Source of the DNA: Streptomyces musisoli
Lineage (GTDB): Bacteria; Actinomycetota; Actinomycetes; Streptomycetales; Streptomycetaceae
Assembly: GCF_016741855.1 (NCBI RefSeq)
Contig: NZ_JAERRH010000002.1
Location: 620,001 to 684,000 of the forward strand
Length of the DNA: 64,000 nucleotides
Reading direction: 5' to 3'
Position 1 is the first letter of the stretch. Each line of letters starts with the position of its first letter. Below are positions 25,688-34,138 of this stretch, in pieces. A program made the translations under genes and the position numbers. The notes beneath the pieces were generated by a model. The model was not told where the DNA came from, did no database searches, and worked only from the letters and a program-made list of their open reading frames with translations.

Positions 25688-25807
25688 GCGTTTGTCCGGC
25701 CCGGTCCATGGGGTGGGCGGCGCCACGCAGCGGCACGTCGCCGGCCGGCTGTGATGTCTCCCACGTGCCCTTGTCGCGGGCGGGAAGGGCTACCTAAGTT
25801 CGGTCAT

Positions 25808-26065
25808 ATGTCCCCCCGGAATGCCCCCCTTCCCGACAAGCCGGTCGACTTCACCGTCGATCTCACCGGCCACGAGATGACCCGGCGAACCCACGTCATG
25901 GCCGCGCTCGAAGACGACTGGGACCCCGTCGCGGCGATGCGCGGGGAGGAGGAGGCGTACGACATGCTGTACTCCGGCCTCGACGAGGAACAGCAGCGGC
26001 TGTACGACACCCTCGTCGCCGCTGGTGTCCTCCCGCGGCGCGGGGACGGCCGTGCTTCCGCTTGA
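25808..26065 (+). CDS. DUF6400-like small acidic protein (85 aa)
   Basis: The protein contains VDFTVDLTGHEMTRRTHVMA, ALEDDWDPVAAMRGEEEAYD and LYDTLVAAGVLPRRGDG. This is the layout I associate with the DUF6400 family of streptomycetes, whose function is unknown. There is no signal peptide and no cysteine. The start at 25808 follows a short leader with GAAGG-like sequence. Its end overlaps the zinc-ribbon gene that follows, so the two are probably co-translated. Confidence 0.7.
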   Translation: MSPRNAPLPDKPVDFTVDLTGHEMTRRTHVMAALEDDWDPVAAMRGEEEAYDMLYSGLDEEQQRLYDTLVAAGVLPRRGDGRASA

Positions 26066-26309
26066 TCCCCAGGCGGACATCGGGCGCCGCGCCTGGGTGA
26101 CCTGCCCGAACTGCGAGGACCACCTGGGATGCGCCACGTGCGGACAGGGCAGCAGGTGCTCGGAACACTGGCGCTACCTCCTCACCAACACCGGAAGCCT
26201 CCTCCACCTCCAGTGCCCCTCGTGCACGCACATCTGGGACCACGAGACCGGCTTCGGCGCCACCCGCACCCGCTGGACCCGCACGACCAGCGGCCTGCAC
26301 CGGAAGTGA
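26052..26309 (+). CDS. Small zinc-ribbon-like protein (85 aa)
   Basis: Cysteine/histidine pairs are arranged as CPNCEDHLGCATCGQGSRCS, then H and later LQCPSCTHIWDHE. This suggests one or two structural zinc sites. The GTG at 26052 has GGGGAC upstream and overlaps the previous gene by 14 bp; GTG at 26025 is an alternative with a larger overlap. No family is recognised. The pairing with the DUF6400-like gene suggests a joint role. Confidence 0.6.
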   Translation: MLPLDPQADIGRRAWVTCPNCEDHLGCATCGQGSRCSEHWRYLLTNTGSLLHLQCPSCTHIWDHETGFGATRTRWTRTTSGLHRK

Positions 26310-26430
26310 GCGGACGCCTCGCCCCGCCGCCCGGACGCCTCGCCCCGCCGGGTCGGCCGGGCAGGCGGGGCCGCTGAGGGCAGGTCCGCGTGGCTACGCG
26401 GTGCGCGTGGCAGGTGATCGTCTGTGCAGG

Positions 26431-26553
26431 TTCGCGGGGGTGCGCCGTGCGCGCGTGACGGCGGCGTTGAGTACGTCCGCGGGGGTGCGTCGTGCGGGTG
26501 TGATGCAGGGCGGTGAGCACGTCCGCGGGGGTGCGCCGTGTGCGTGTGACGTG
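26431..26553. repeat. Three copies of a GC-rich interspersed repeat
   Basis: Three copies of a unit close to TCCGCGGGGGTGCGCCGTG, continuing GCGTGTGA, begin near 26431, 26478 and 26521. They lie in the gap between the zinc-ribbon gene and the next membrane protein, in which no gene is seen. Confidence 0.6.
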
Positions 26554-26570
26554 GTCGGCGTGCCGGTGCG

Positions 26571-27149
26571 GTGATTGCTTCGGTGACGGGTGACGGCCAC
26601 CGTGGACTCGTGATTCTCGTGCCGGGCTGGCTGTGGCGCCGGGGACCGGTGGGCCGGGCCGTGGGCGCCGGTCTCGCCGCCGGTGTCTTCTTCGGGGCGT
26701 TCGTCCTCGTCGAGTCGGGGTCGTGGGCGGGCGCCGTGGTGGTCTTCGTGGTGCTGAGCCTGTTCCAGGGCACGCGGGCGGCCCGCCGGATGGGCCGGCT
26801 CTGGCCCGCGGCCGAGGACCTGGACGGCGCCGACCGGGCGGCCGTGGTGCGCGCCACCCGGCGGGGTGAGGCCGTCGGTGATCCCCGGCTGGCGCCTTCG
26901 GTCGTCGAGTACGCCGGCGCCCTGCGGCGGGCGGCGGAGGAGGACCGGACGCGCCGCCGGGTCGTCCTGCTCGTCACCGCGCTCGCGCTCGCTCTCGCCG
27001 TGTACGACACGCTGACGGGCTCCACCGGCGAGATCATCGCCTCGTGGCTGGTGGTCGTGGTCTGCCTGGCCGACCTGGTGTGGTGGCCCCGCAGACGGGC
27101 CCGCCTGCTGGCCGGCGCCGACCGGGCGGAGGCGTCGGCCCGCCGGTGA
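26571..27149 (+). CDS. Hypothetical membrane protein (about 192 aa)
   Basis: Hydrophobic helices are at about residues 28-48, 50-66 (AGAVVVFVVLSLF), 128-146 (VVLLVTALALALAVY) and 155-175 (IIASWLVVVVCLADLVWW). A charged cytoplasmic loop lies between the second and third. This gives a four-helix topology with no recognised family. Several in-frame GTG codons (26571, 26583, 26610) could start it, and none has a good ribosome site. Neighbours give no clue to function. Confidence 0.65.
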   Translation: MIASVTGDGHRGLVILVPGWLWRRGPVGRAVGAGLAAGVFFGAFVLVESGSWAGAVVVFVVLSLFQGTRAARRMGRLWPAAEDLDGADRAAVVRATRRGEAVGDPRLAPSVVEYAGALRRAAEEDRTRRRVVLLVTALALALAVYDTLTGSTGEIIASWLVVVVCLADLVWWPRRRARLLAGADRAEASARR

Positions 27150-27273
27150 CGGGTGCGGTCGCACGGAGGGGCCCGCCCCGTCGGCGACGGGTGCGGCGGC
27201 GTGGCGGCACGGGCGTGCCTGGCCGCATGATGGTTGAATATGGAACAATTATCGGGCTGAGAGGTGACCCACG

Positions 27274-28263
27274 ATGAGCAACGTCGAGACGGAACCCGTG
27301 GAAGTGCGATGCGGCACGGCGGTGGACGGCGAGCCGCAGGCCGGGACGGCCCGAGTCGATGTCCTTACCCCGCGCGATGTTCCCCTGGGCGGCCCGCGGG
27401 CGATGACCGTGCGGCGCACCCTCCCGCAGCGCGCCCGGACCCTGATCGGCGCCTGGTGCTTCGCCGATCACTACGGTCCTGACGACGTCGGCGAGACCGG
27501 CGGCATGGACGTCGCGCCGCACCCCCACACCGGGCTCCAGACGGTGAGCTGGCTCTTCAGCGGTGAGATCGAGCACCGCGACAGCCTGGGCAGTCATGCC
27601 TTCGTACGGCCCGGTGAACTGAACCTCATGACCGGCGGATACGGCATCGCCCACTCGGAGGTCTCGACTCCGCGGACCACGGTCCTGCACGGCGTGCAGT
27701 TGTGGGTGGCCCTGCCGGAGGCACATCGTGACACCGCACGGGACTTCCGGCACCACGTTCCCGAGCCCGTGACGACCGGCGGCGCCGAGATCCGGGTCTT
27801 CCTGGGCTCCCTCGCCGGGTCCGTGTCCCCGGTGCCGACCTTCACGCCCCTGCTCGGCGCCGAGATCGTGCTCCGCCCGCGGGCGAGCGTCACCCTCGCC
27901 GTGGACCCCGGCTTCGAGCACGGCCTCCTGATCGACGAGGGGACGGTGCGCCTGGCGGGAGTGCTGCTGCGCCCCACCGAGCTGGGTTACGTCCACCCGG
28001 GCCCCGGCGCACTGACCCTGACGAACGAGTCGGACACCACCGCACGGGCGGTCCTCCTCGGCGGAACCCCCTTCGAGGAGGAGATCGTCGTGTGGTGGAA
28101 CTTCATCGGCCGGAGCCACGAGGACATCGTGAAGGCCCGGGAGGACTGGCAGAACTCCTCCGATCGCTTCGGCGCCGTCGAGGGCTATCCGGGAGACCGC
28201 CTTCCCGCCCCCGTCCTGCCCAACGCCACCATCAAGCCGCGCGGTAATCCGCCGCGCGGCTGA
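27274..28263 (+). CDS. Pirin family protein
   Basis: A 329-residue bicupin protein. The N-terminal pirin cupin includes LIGAWCFADHYGPDD and the metal-ligand region VAPHPHTGLQTVSWLFSGEI followed by EHRDSLGSHAFVRPGELNLM. A TGGYGIAHSEVS motif completes the site. The C-terminal cupin ends with EEIVVWWNFIGRSHEDIVKA. Bacterial pirins bind iron, and some have quercetinase activity or regulate metabolism. The ATG follows GAGAGGTGACC. The upstream region has an unusually AT-rich block at about 27230-27255 that probably contains the promoter. A hairpin overlaps its stop codon. Confidence 0.92.
   Translation: MSNVETEPVEVRCGTAVDGEPQAGTARVDVLTPRDVPLGGPRAMTVRRTLPQRARTLIGAWCFADHYGPDDVGETGGMDVAPHPHTGLQTVSWLFSGEIEHRDSLGSHAFVRPGELNLMTGGYGIAHSEVSTPRTTVLHGVQLWVALPEAHRDTARDFRHHVPEPVTTGGAEIRVFLGSLAGSVSPVPTFTPLLGAEIVLRPRASVTLAVDPGFEHGLLIDEGTVRLAGVLLRPTELGYVHPGPGALTLTNESDTTARAVLLGGTPFEEEIVVWWNFIGRSHEDIVKAREDWQNSSDRFGAVEGYPGDRLPAPVLPNATIKPRGNPPRG
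28235..28261. terminator. Hairpin terminator overlapping the pirin stop
   Basis: AGCCGCGCGG and CCGCGCGGCT form a perfect 10-bp stem around a 7-base loop. The right arm runs into the stop codon of the pirin gene. Confidence 0.65.
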
Positions 28264-28509
28264 TCCCCCCGGATTCCGGGCCCGGCGCCGTGCGTCCGCC
28301 GCCCTCGTGGGCCGGGAGCACGACAGTCCCGGCGGGACCCCGGGCGTCGGGGGCCCCGCCGGGACCACGGATCCGTGCCTGCGGCCCGGTCAGGACGGCG
28401 GCCGGGCCCAGGGAGCGGTCGTGCTTGAGGGCGCCGGCAAGGGCCTCGACGGCTCCCGGCTGGCCGTTACCTCCCTGCACACGCCTGACTCCGGGGAGAC
28501 ACCGCAGAC

Positions 28510-28545
28510 ATGACCACCTCCACGCCCACCGTCGTCCTCGTCCCC
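28510..28545 (+). pseudogene. Possible N-terminal stub of an alpha/beta hydrolase
   Basis: After GGGGAG an ATG opens MTTSTPTVVLVPHDG, close to the MTTSTPTVVLVHG start of alpha/beta hydrolases, but the frame then becomes unlike any hydrolase. The 28264-28610 gap otherwise contains no supported gene. Confidence 0.3.
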
Positions 28546-28610
28546 CACGACGGGCCGCGCGGACGCCTTCCCGCATCGAGTCCGCGCGGCACCGCGGTCC
28601 TGCCCGCGGT

Positions 28611-29681
28611 TCATGACGCCGAGCAGGGCCGGGAACCTTCCGCGCGCCGTACCTTCAGCGCGCCGACGGCCCGGGAGCGCGGCGGCAGACCGGCCGTGGT
28701 GAAGCCGCTGACCTCTGCGCCGTGCGGGACGACCACGGGGGTGCCGTCGAAGTCGTAGGCCGTGAGCAGGTAGTCGGCCCAGTCCGCGGGCACGAGGACC
28801 GCGATGACCGTGCCCCGCAGGAACTGGGAGTCGTTGCCCAGCACGATGCGCTTGGTCCACGCGGACCTGCCGCCCGGCCCGCGCGTCAGAGCGTCCGGCG
28901 GACCGTGCAGCGCATATCTGGGTTCGCCGTTGTACTTCGCGGCGAACCACAGCCGGTAGCCGGAGGGGACCAGGGCGGTTCCGTGGAAGAGCGGACAGTG
29001 CGGCACCGGGACGTAGGCGGTGCCGTCCGCGGCAGGGTCCGTGAAGACGACGACGGCGTGACCGGACGGGCCGTCGCCCTCGTCGTTGCGGGGCCCGGCC
29101 TTCGTGCTCGCCCGGACCGTCGGCGGTGTCCCGCTCCTGGCCGGCGAGCCGCCCCCGGACGATCTCCCGGTACCGCCGCTCGGCTCACCGGTGCCGGTGC
29201 CCGGCGGCCGGCCGCCATGAACCGGTGCCGTGGGCCCGCCTGTTCGGCGCGCAGGGGGCCCGCCTGTTCGGCGCGAAGGGGTGTGCCGTGCCGATTCACC
29301 GAGCCGCGAAGGCGTGAGCCCGGTCGGGCCGGGCGGGGGAGTGGGCCCGGCCGAGATCTCCCGCCGCGTGTCCGTTCCGTGGGGGAGAAGGACGACGCAG
29401 AGGAGACAGGTCACCGCCGCACAGGCCGCGGCGAGCGCCCGGACCCACCATGCGCGCACGATACGAGGCCGTCGCGCGGGCCCCGACCGCATCGCGGCGT
29501 AACCGAGCACGACCGGCGGCAGCTCCCTCTCGCCCGGGGAGCCGTCGGTGCCGTCGTCCTCGCCGGGATGCACCGTGTCACCCGTCCCGGCCTTCTCGAC
29601 ACCGGACCCGTTCGCCAGCTCCCTCTCGCCCGGGGAGCCGTCGGTGCCGTCGTCCTCGCCGGGATGCACCGTGTCACCCAT
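28611..29681 (-). CDS. Membrane-anchored protein with duplicated N-terminus (paralogue of 29728)
   Basis: A 356-residue protein. Residues 1-53 hold two copies of a 32-residue acidic unit (GDTVHPGEDDGTDGSPGERE). One transmembrane helix follows at about 80-100 (VRALAAACAAVTCLLCVVLL), then a Pro/Gly/Thr-rich linker and a C-terminal extracytoplasmic domain (FHGTALVPSGYRLWFAAKYN, IAVLVPADWADYLLTAYDFD). The same domain ends the neighbouring protein at 29728. GAGGAGG precedes the ATG. The function is unknown, and an outside-facing sensor or scaffold is plausible. The next upstream gene is 46 bp away, so both form one operon. Confidence 0.7.
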   Translation of the reverse strand: MGDTVHPGEDDGTDGSPGERELANGSGVEKAGTGDTVHPGEDDGTDGSPGERELPPVVLGYAAMRSGPARRPRIVRAWWVRALAAACAAVTCLLCVVLLPHGTDTRREISAGPTPPPGPTGLTPSRLGESARHTPSRRTGGPPARRTGGPTAPVHGGRPPGTGTGEPSGGTGRSSGGGSPARSGTPPTVRASTKAGPRNDEGDGPSGHAVVVFTDPAADGTAYVPVPHCPLFHGTALVPSGYRLWFAAKYNGEPRYALHGPPDALTRGPGGRSAWTKRIVLGNDSQFLRGTVIAVLVPADWADYLLTAYDFDGTPVVVPHGAEVSGFTTAGLPPRSRAVGALKVRRAEGSRPCSAS

Positions 29682-29707
29682 CCCGGCCTCCTCGACACCG
29701 GACCCGT
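29521..29707. repeat. 96-bp tandem duplication covering a translation start
   Basis: The blocks 29521-29611 and 29617-29707 are nearly identical, with a period of 96 bp. Each contains a ribosome-site/start-codon region. In the 5' copy of the gene it is GAGGAGG with ATG, and in the internal copy it has become GAGAAGG with ACG. Confidence 0.85.
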
Positions 29708-29727
29708 GTCAGACACTTGGGCATCGC

Positions 29728-30453
29728 TCAGCAGCTCCCGGGCTCGTCGCCGCGCCGCACCTTCACGCTGTCGCTGTGCCCCCTGTCGGCGCCGGGAGGA
29801 AGGGCCGCATCGCGCAGTCCGACGACCGGGGCGCCGTCGCCGTGGGGCACCAGATGACGGCTCTGGTAGTCGGTGGCCTTCAGCAGGTACTCGGACACCG
29901 TTTCGGGGACAGGCACGGCCACGACCTCGAAGACCGCACCCGTCTGGCCGTCTCCGCCCAGCTGCGCGGTGATACGCCATTTGCCGGTCGAGGCGGACAC
30001 GTCCGCCCTGCCGAAGATCGTGTAGTCCGTCTCGCCCGCCACTCGCCCGGCGAGCCACAGCGTGTACCCGTCGACCAGGTGCGAACGGCCCGAGAACTCC
30101 TGGCACAGACCGACTGTGGCCTGGTCGTCGTCGCGAGCCGCCGGCCGTTCGATCCTCACCGACGACACCGGCTGGGCCGAGGAGGTGACCGTCGGGGAGC
30201 CGGTGGGTGTGGGCGAGCCGGTGTCGTGCCGTCCGCTGTCCGGGCTTGCCGCGAGCACCCCGGTCAGCGAGGTCACGAGGACGGCCAGGCCGCCGAAGCC
30301 GCCGAGCGCGGCCACCGCACCGACGGCCTTGGCCCAGCGGGCGGTACCGCCCGATGCGCCCCCGTTCTCCGGTTGTTGCGGCGCCGGTTCTTCGGTTTGC
30401 TCCGATGTGTCTCCGATTCCGTCGTCGGACGGGTTTTCGGACTGATGCGACAT
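29728..30453 (-). CDS. Membrane-anchored protein of unknown function (paralogue of 28611)
   Basis: A 241-residue protein with an acidic, Glu/Gln-rich cytoplasmic N-terminus of about 40 residues. One transmembrane helix follows (VGAVAALGGFGGLAVLVTSL, residues 44-66), then a Ser/Thr/Pro linker. The C-terminal domain has FSGRSHLVDGYTLWLAGRVA, TDYTIFGRADV and VPVPETVSEYLLKATDY. This domain is shared with the downstream gene. The ATG at 30453 has GGGGGGAGAACG upstream. The domain is common in actinobacteria but has no name that I recognise. Confidence 0.7.
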   Translation of the reverse strand: MSHQSENPSDDGIGDTSEQTEEPAPQQPENGGASGGTARWAKAVGAVAALGGFGGLAVLVTSLTGVLAASPDSGRHDTGSPTPTGSPTVTSSAQPVSSVRIERPAARDDDQATVGLCQEFSGRSHLVDGYTLWLAGRVAGETDYTIFGRADVSASTGKWRITAQLGGDGQTGAVFEVVAVPVPETVSEYLLKATDYQSRHLVPHGDGAPVVGLRDAALPPGADRGHSDSVKVRRGDEPGSC

Positions 30454-30754
30454 CGCGCGTTCTCCCCCCGCTTCCGGGCGTTCAACACCTGGAAGGCAAT
30501 TGCTCACATATGACCGCGAGGTCTGTGGAACAGGGTGATGCTCCGTCAACCCCTGGCTGAAACCGGGTCCCTTGAGGCTGATGGCGATAGTGCGCATCCC
30601 GCCGGAGTGTCGGGTGTCGCGCCGGTACGAGCCCGGCTACGCGACGGGCCGAATGGTCCGGCACCGGCCGGGAGCTGTCGGGGGGAAGGGGCATCATCGG
30701 CGGTGGGGTGAGTGGGGGGACGGGTTCGGCGCCGACGGCGCCGCCGAGGGCGGG

Positions 30755-30925
30755 GGCGATCAGGACCGTGGGTGCGGCCTGGGCGCGGTGGTGATCAGAA
30801 CCGTGGGTGCAGCCTGGGCGCGGTGGCGACCAGGACCGAGGGCACGGCCTGGGCGCGATGGCGATCAGGGTCGCGAACACGGCCCGGGCGCGATGGCGAG
30901 CGTGGACGCAGGCCTTGCGCGGTGG
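30755..30925. repeat. 35-bp minisatellite
   Basis: Four copies (30755, 30790, 30825, 30860) and part of a fifth share the pattern GGCGATCAGGACCGTGGGTG followed by CGGCCTGGGCGCGGT. The period of 35 bp is not a multiple of three, so it is not selected as protein. The remainder of 30454-31020 has no supported gene. Confidence 0.85.
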
Positions 30926-31020
30926 TCGGGTGCGCGGGGCCGCGGTTGCCAGGAGGTCCTCCGGACGCGCCGTGCCGCCCACGCCATGACAGCACGTCAC
31001 TTGGTGATTACGCTGCGCAT

Positions 31021-31452
31021 GTGATCGGGTCATGGGTCGGCTGTGGCGGGCACGCGGGGCGTTCCCGCCGTGCCGCCCTGCTGGTCGGGCTGGTCCTGGT
31101 GATCGCCGCCCATCTCACCGGCGCGGTGCACGCCTGCTCCTTCGCCGGGGCGGACCCGAGTGCAGTGGTGGCACGGGACGTCGCGCACCCGGCGGACGGG
31201 GCCGGGGGCGCGGGCGGGATGGTGCCGCCCCCTGGTCACCGGCACGCGGCGGACGGCCACCTCGGTCACACGGCGGACCGGCCGCGCGCCGCCCTGGACG
31301 ACACCGGACTCGACGGCGAGCCGCCCGAGCCCGTCCTTCCCGCCGCATCGCGCGGGCGCCCGGCCCCCACCGGGTGGAGCAGGCGGGCCGGTGTGCGGGG
31401 CTCCCGCGGGAAGGGCTCCTCACTCGCGGTCGTCCGAGTGCTGCGGCAGTAG
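31021..31452 (+). CDS. Small exported or membrane protein with a histidine cluster
   Basis: A 143-residue protein from the GTG at 31021. One hydrophobic segment ([20 protein letters not shown], residues 19-38) could be a signal peptide or anchor. A histidine-rich stretch ([20 protein letters not shown], residues 69-88) and a basic C-terminus follow. The histidine cluster suggests metal binding. It precedes a cysteine-synthase-like gene and an MFS gene in the same direction, so it may belong to that unit. No family is recognised. Confidence 0.5.
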   Translation: MIGSWVGCGGHAGRSRRAALLVGLVLVIAAHLTGAVHACSFAGADPSAVVARDVAHPADGAGGAGGMVPPPGHRHAADGHLGHTADRPRAALDDTGLDGEPPEPVLPAASRGRPAPTGWSRRAGVRGSRGKGSSLAVVRVLRQ

Positions 31453-31565
31453 TCCGGCGCCCGCACGCCCCGGACCCGCCCGCGGGCCGGCACGTGCCCG
31501 AGCGCCCTGCCCCACCCCCACAGCGTCCGCCGCACCGCCGCCGGGCGCGAAGGAGCCGTACCCGC

Positions 31566-32681
31566 ATGCACCTCTCCCTGCCCGAACCGTCCGGGGCGCG
31601 CACCCCGAGTCCGCTGACCGCCCGGCGCCCCGCCCATCTCGTCGGCAACACCCCGGTCCTGTGGGTGGACGAGCCGTTCGCCCCGCCCGGCCGCGGCTTC
31701 CACGCCAAGCTGGAGGGCGCCAACCCGGGCGGCCTCAAGGACCGGCCGGCCCTGTACATGGTCCGCGAGGCCCGGCGACGTGGCGAACTCCGCCCGGGCG
31801 CGCCGATCGTCGAGTCGTCCAGCGGCACGCTCGGACTCGGCCTCGCCCTGGCCGGGCTGACCTACGGCCACCCGGTCACCGTCGTGACCGACCCCGGCAT
31901 GGAACCTCCGGTGGTGCGCCTGCTCACCGCGCTCGGCGCACACGTCCTCCAGGTCACCGCGCCGCACCCCGAGGGCGGCTGGCAGGAGGCGCGCCGCGAG
32001 CGTGTCGCCGACGTGCTGGCGCGCACCCCGGGAGCGTACTGCCCGGACCAGTACCGCAACCCCGACAACGCCGCCGCCTACCGGCCCCTCGCGGCCGAGC
32101 TGATCACCCAGCTCGGACGGGTCGACGTGCTGGTGGCGGCGGTCGGCACCGGCGGACACTCCGCCGGCGTCTCCGCCGTGCTGCGCGAGACCTTCCCGCG
32201 GCTGACGCTCATCGGCGTGGACTCGGTCGGCTCGGCGATCTTCGGCCAGCCGGCCGGGCCGCGGCTGATGCGCGGCCTCGGCTCCAGCATCCACCCCGGC
32301 AACGTCGACTACGCGGCCTTCGCCGAGGTCCACTGGGTGGGACCGGCCGAGGCCGTCTGGGCCTGCCGGCAACTCGCCCGCCTGCACTACGCCTCCGGCG
32401 GCTGGAGCGTCGGAGCGGTGGCGCTGGTGGCCGGGTGGGCGGCACGGACGTACCCCGCCGGGACCCGGGTCGCCGCGATCTTCCCCGACGGCCCGCACCG
32501 CTACCTCCAGACCGTCTACGACGACGCCTGGTGCCGCGACCACGCGCTCCTCGGGCGGAAGGCGCCGCCCGAGCCCGACGAGATCGCCGAGCCGGACGCC
32601 TGCGTGGTGACGCGGTGGACCCGGTGCGCCCGGGTCCGCGATCCGCTCGCGCGGGATCTGGCGAAGGCGGGTGTCCGGTGA
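31566..32681 (+). CDS. PLP-dependent cysteine-synthase-like enzyme
   Basis: A 371-residue fold-type II PLP enzyme. It shows the [14 protein letters not shown] entry motif, the Schiff-base lysine in [12 protein letters not shown] (Lys58), the substrate loop [15 protein letters not shown], and the phosphate-binding [16 protein letters not shown]. The family makes cysteine, cystathionine or unusual amino acids by beta-replacement. A housekeeping cysteine synthase is not expected next to an exporter, so a dedicated amino acid product is plausible. AAGGAG lies before the ATG. The stop overlaps the MFS start (GTGA), so expression is coupled. Confidence 0.88.
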   Translation: MHLSLPEPSGARTPSPLTARRPAHLVGNTPVLWVDEPFAPPGRGFHAKLEGANPGGLKDRPALYMVREARRRGELRPGAPIVESSSGTLGLGLALAGLTYGHPVTVVTDPGMEPPVVRLLTALGAHVLQVTAPHPEGGWQEARRERVADVLARTPGAYCPDQYRNPDNAAAYRPLAAELITQLGRVDVLVAAVGTGGHSAGVSAVLRETFPRLTLIGVDSVGSAIFGQPAGPRLMRGLGSSIHPGNVDYAAFAEVHWVGPAEAVWACRQLARLHYASGGWSVGAVALVAGWAARTYPAGTRVAAIFPDGPHRYLQTVYDDAWCRDHALLGRKAPPEPDEIAEPDACVVTRWTRCARVRDPLARDLAKAGVR

Positions 32682-34138
32682 GGCGCCTGTGGGACCGGAC
32701 GGCCGCCTTCGACCGGCCGGCCCGGCTGCTGATGGTGAACCAGTTCGCCATCAACCTGGGCTTCTACATGCTGATGCCCTACCTGGCCGACCACCTGGCC
32801 CACGGCCTCGGCCTCGCCGCCTGGGCGGTCGGCCTGGTGCTGGGGGTGCGCAACTTCTCGCAGCAGGGCATGTTCCTCGTCGGCGGCACCCTCGCCGACC
32901 GCTACGGCTGCAAGCCGATGATCCTCACCGGATGCGCCCTGCGGTCGGTCGCGTTCGGGCTGCTGGCGGTGGCGGGTTCGCTGCCCGCCCTGGTGGCGGC
33001 CTCGGCCCTGACCGGGCTGGCGGGGGCGCTGTTCAACCCGGCTGTACGGGCGTACCTCGCGGCGGACGCGGGGGAGGAGCGGCGGGTGGCCGCGTTCGCC
33101 GCCTTCAACGTCTTCTACCAGGCGGGCATCCTGATCGGCCCCCTTGCCGGACTGGCCCTGCTGGCCTGGGACTTCAGCGCGGTGTGCACGGCCGCGGCAC
33201 TCATCTTCGGCGCCCTGGCCGTGCTCCAGTCCCGCGCCCTGCCCGCGCGGCCTCCGGCCGGCCGTGGGGCCGGACCCGCCTGGCGCGCGGTCGCCGCCGA
33301 CTGGCGGACGCTCGCCGCCAACCGGGCCTTCCTCCTCTTCGCGGCCGCCATGAGCGGCTCCTACGTCCTTGCCTTCCAGGTCTACCTCGCCCTGCCGCTG
33401 CACGCCCGTGAACTCTTCGGCCGGCACACCGGACCGGTCACCGCCGCGGTCTTCGCCGCCTCCGCGCTGGCCGCGCTCGCGGGGCAGCTGAAGCTGACCG
33501 CGTGGGCGCAGCGCACCCTGTCCGGGCCGCGGGCCGTCGCCTGCGGACTGGTGGTCATGGGCGCCGCCTTCCTGCCCCTGCTGCCGCGGACGCACGGCGC
33601 CCTGGCCGGGGCGGCGGCCCTGACGCTGTGCGCGGTGCTGCTGGCCTGGGGTGGGGCGCTGCTCTACCCGTTCGAGATGGACACCGTGGTACGGCTCTCC
33701 GGCGACCGGCTCGTCGCCACGTACTACGGCGCCTACAACACCGCCTCCGGCATCGCGGTCTCGCTGGGCAACCTGGCCGTCGGGGCGCTGTTCGACACGG
33801 GGGTGCGATGGCTGCCGTGGGCGGTACTGGCCGCGACCGGGCTCGGTGCGCCGGGCTGGTCACGGGGCTGCACCGGGCCGGACGCCTGGGCGCCCGGCCG
33901 GTTCCCGTGCCCGGATGACCACGATCGCGGCGGGCGTCACCCGCTCGCCGCACCCGGACCCCTTCGAGGCCCGCGAACCCCGCCCCCACCCCGAGGCCGC
34001 CCCCGCCCCGAGGCCGGGCCCGTGCGGGCGGGCCCGGTGACGACGCCGGCCGGCCAGGGCGCCGGTGCCCGCTGCGTCAGGGCAGCGTGCGGCAGAGCAG
34101 GGCCGCCGGGCCGGGGCGGGCGGCCACCCGGGTGGTGA
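32678..34138 (+). CDS. MFS transporter, 12-TM, with a probable C-terminal frameshift
   Basis: About 390 residues form a typical 12-helix MFS protein: [20 protein letters not shown], motif [33 protein letters not shown], and [20 protein letters not shown]. It starts at GTG 32678 inside the stop of the PLP enzyme gene, so it probably exports that enzyme's product. After VLAATGLG, at about 33845, the annotated frame turns into a Pro/Arg/Gly-rich tail. The neighbouring frame instead gives [20 protein letters not shown] with a stop at 33918, which looks like the natural end. A one-base deletion in a G run near 33845 is likely, from either real mutation or a sequencing error. Confidence 0.85.
   Translation: MRRLWDRTAAFDRPARLLMVNQFAINLGFYMLMPYLADHLAHGLGLAAWAVGLVLGVRNFSQQGMFLVGGTLADRYGCKPMILTGCALRSVAFGLLAVAGSLPALVAASALTGLAGALFNPAVRAYLAADAGEERRVAAFAAFNVFYQAGILIGPLAGLALLAWDFSAVCTAAALIFGALAVLQSRALPARPPAGRGAGPAWRAVAADWRTLAANRAFLLFAAAMSGSYVLAFQVYLALPLHARELFGRHTGPVTAAVFAASALAALAGQLKLTAWAQRTLSGPRAVACGLVVMGAAFLPLLPRTHGALAGAAALTLCAVLLAWGGALLYPFEMDTVVRLSGDRLVATYYGAYNTASGIAVSLGNLAVGALFDTGVRWLPWAVLAATGLGAPGWSRGCTGPDAWAPGRFPCPDDHDRGGRHPLAAPGPLRGPRTPPPPRGRPRPEAGPVRAGPVTTPAGQGAGARCVRAACGRAGPPGRGGRPPGW

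Noticed and set aside
28307..28513. 68-codon plus-strand frame after the pirin gene
   Set aside because: It has weak coding character and starts within the post-terminator region. I could not support it as a gene.
30755..30925. Possible CRISPR-like array
   Set aside because: The units are contiguous 35-bp tandem copies without unique spacers, so it is a minisatellite.
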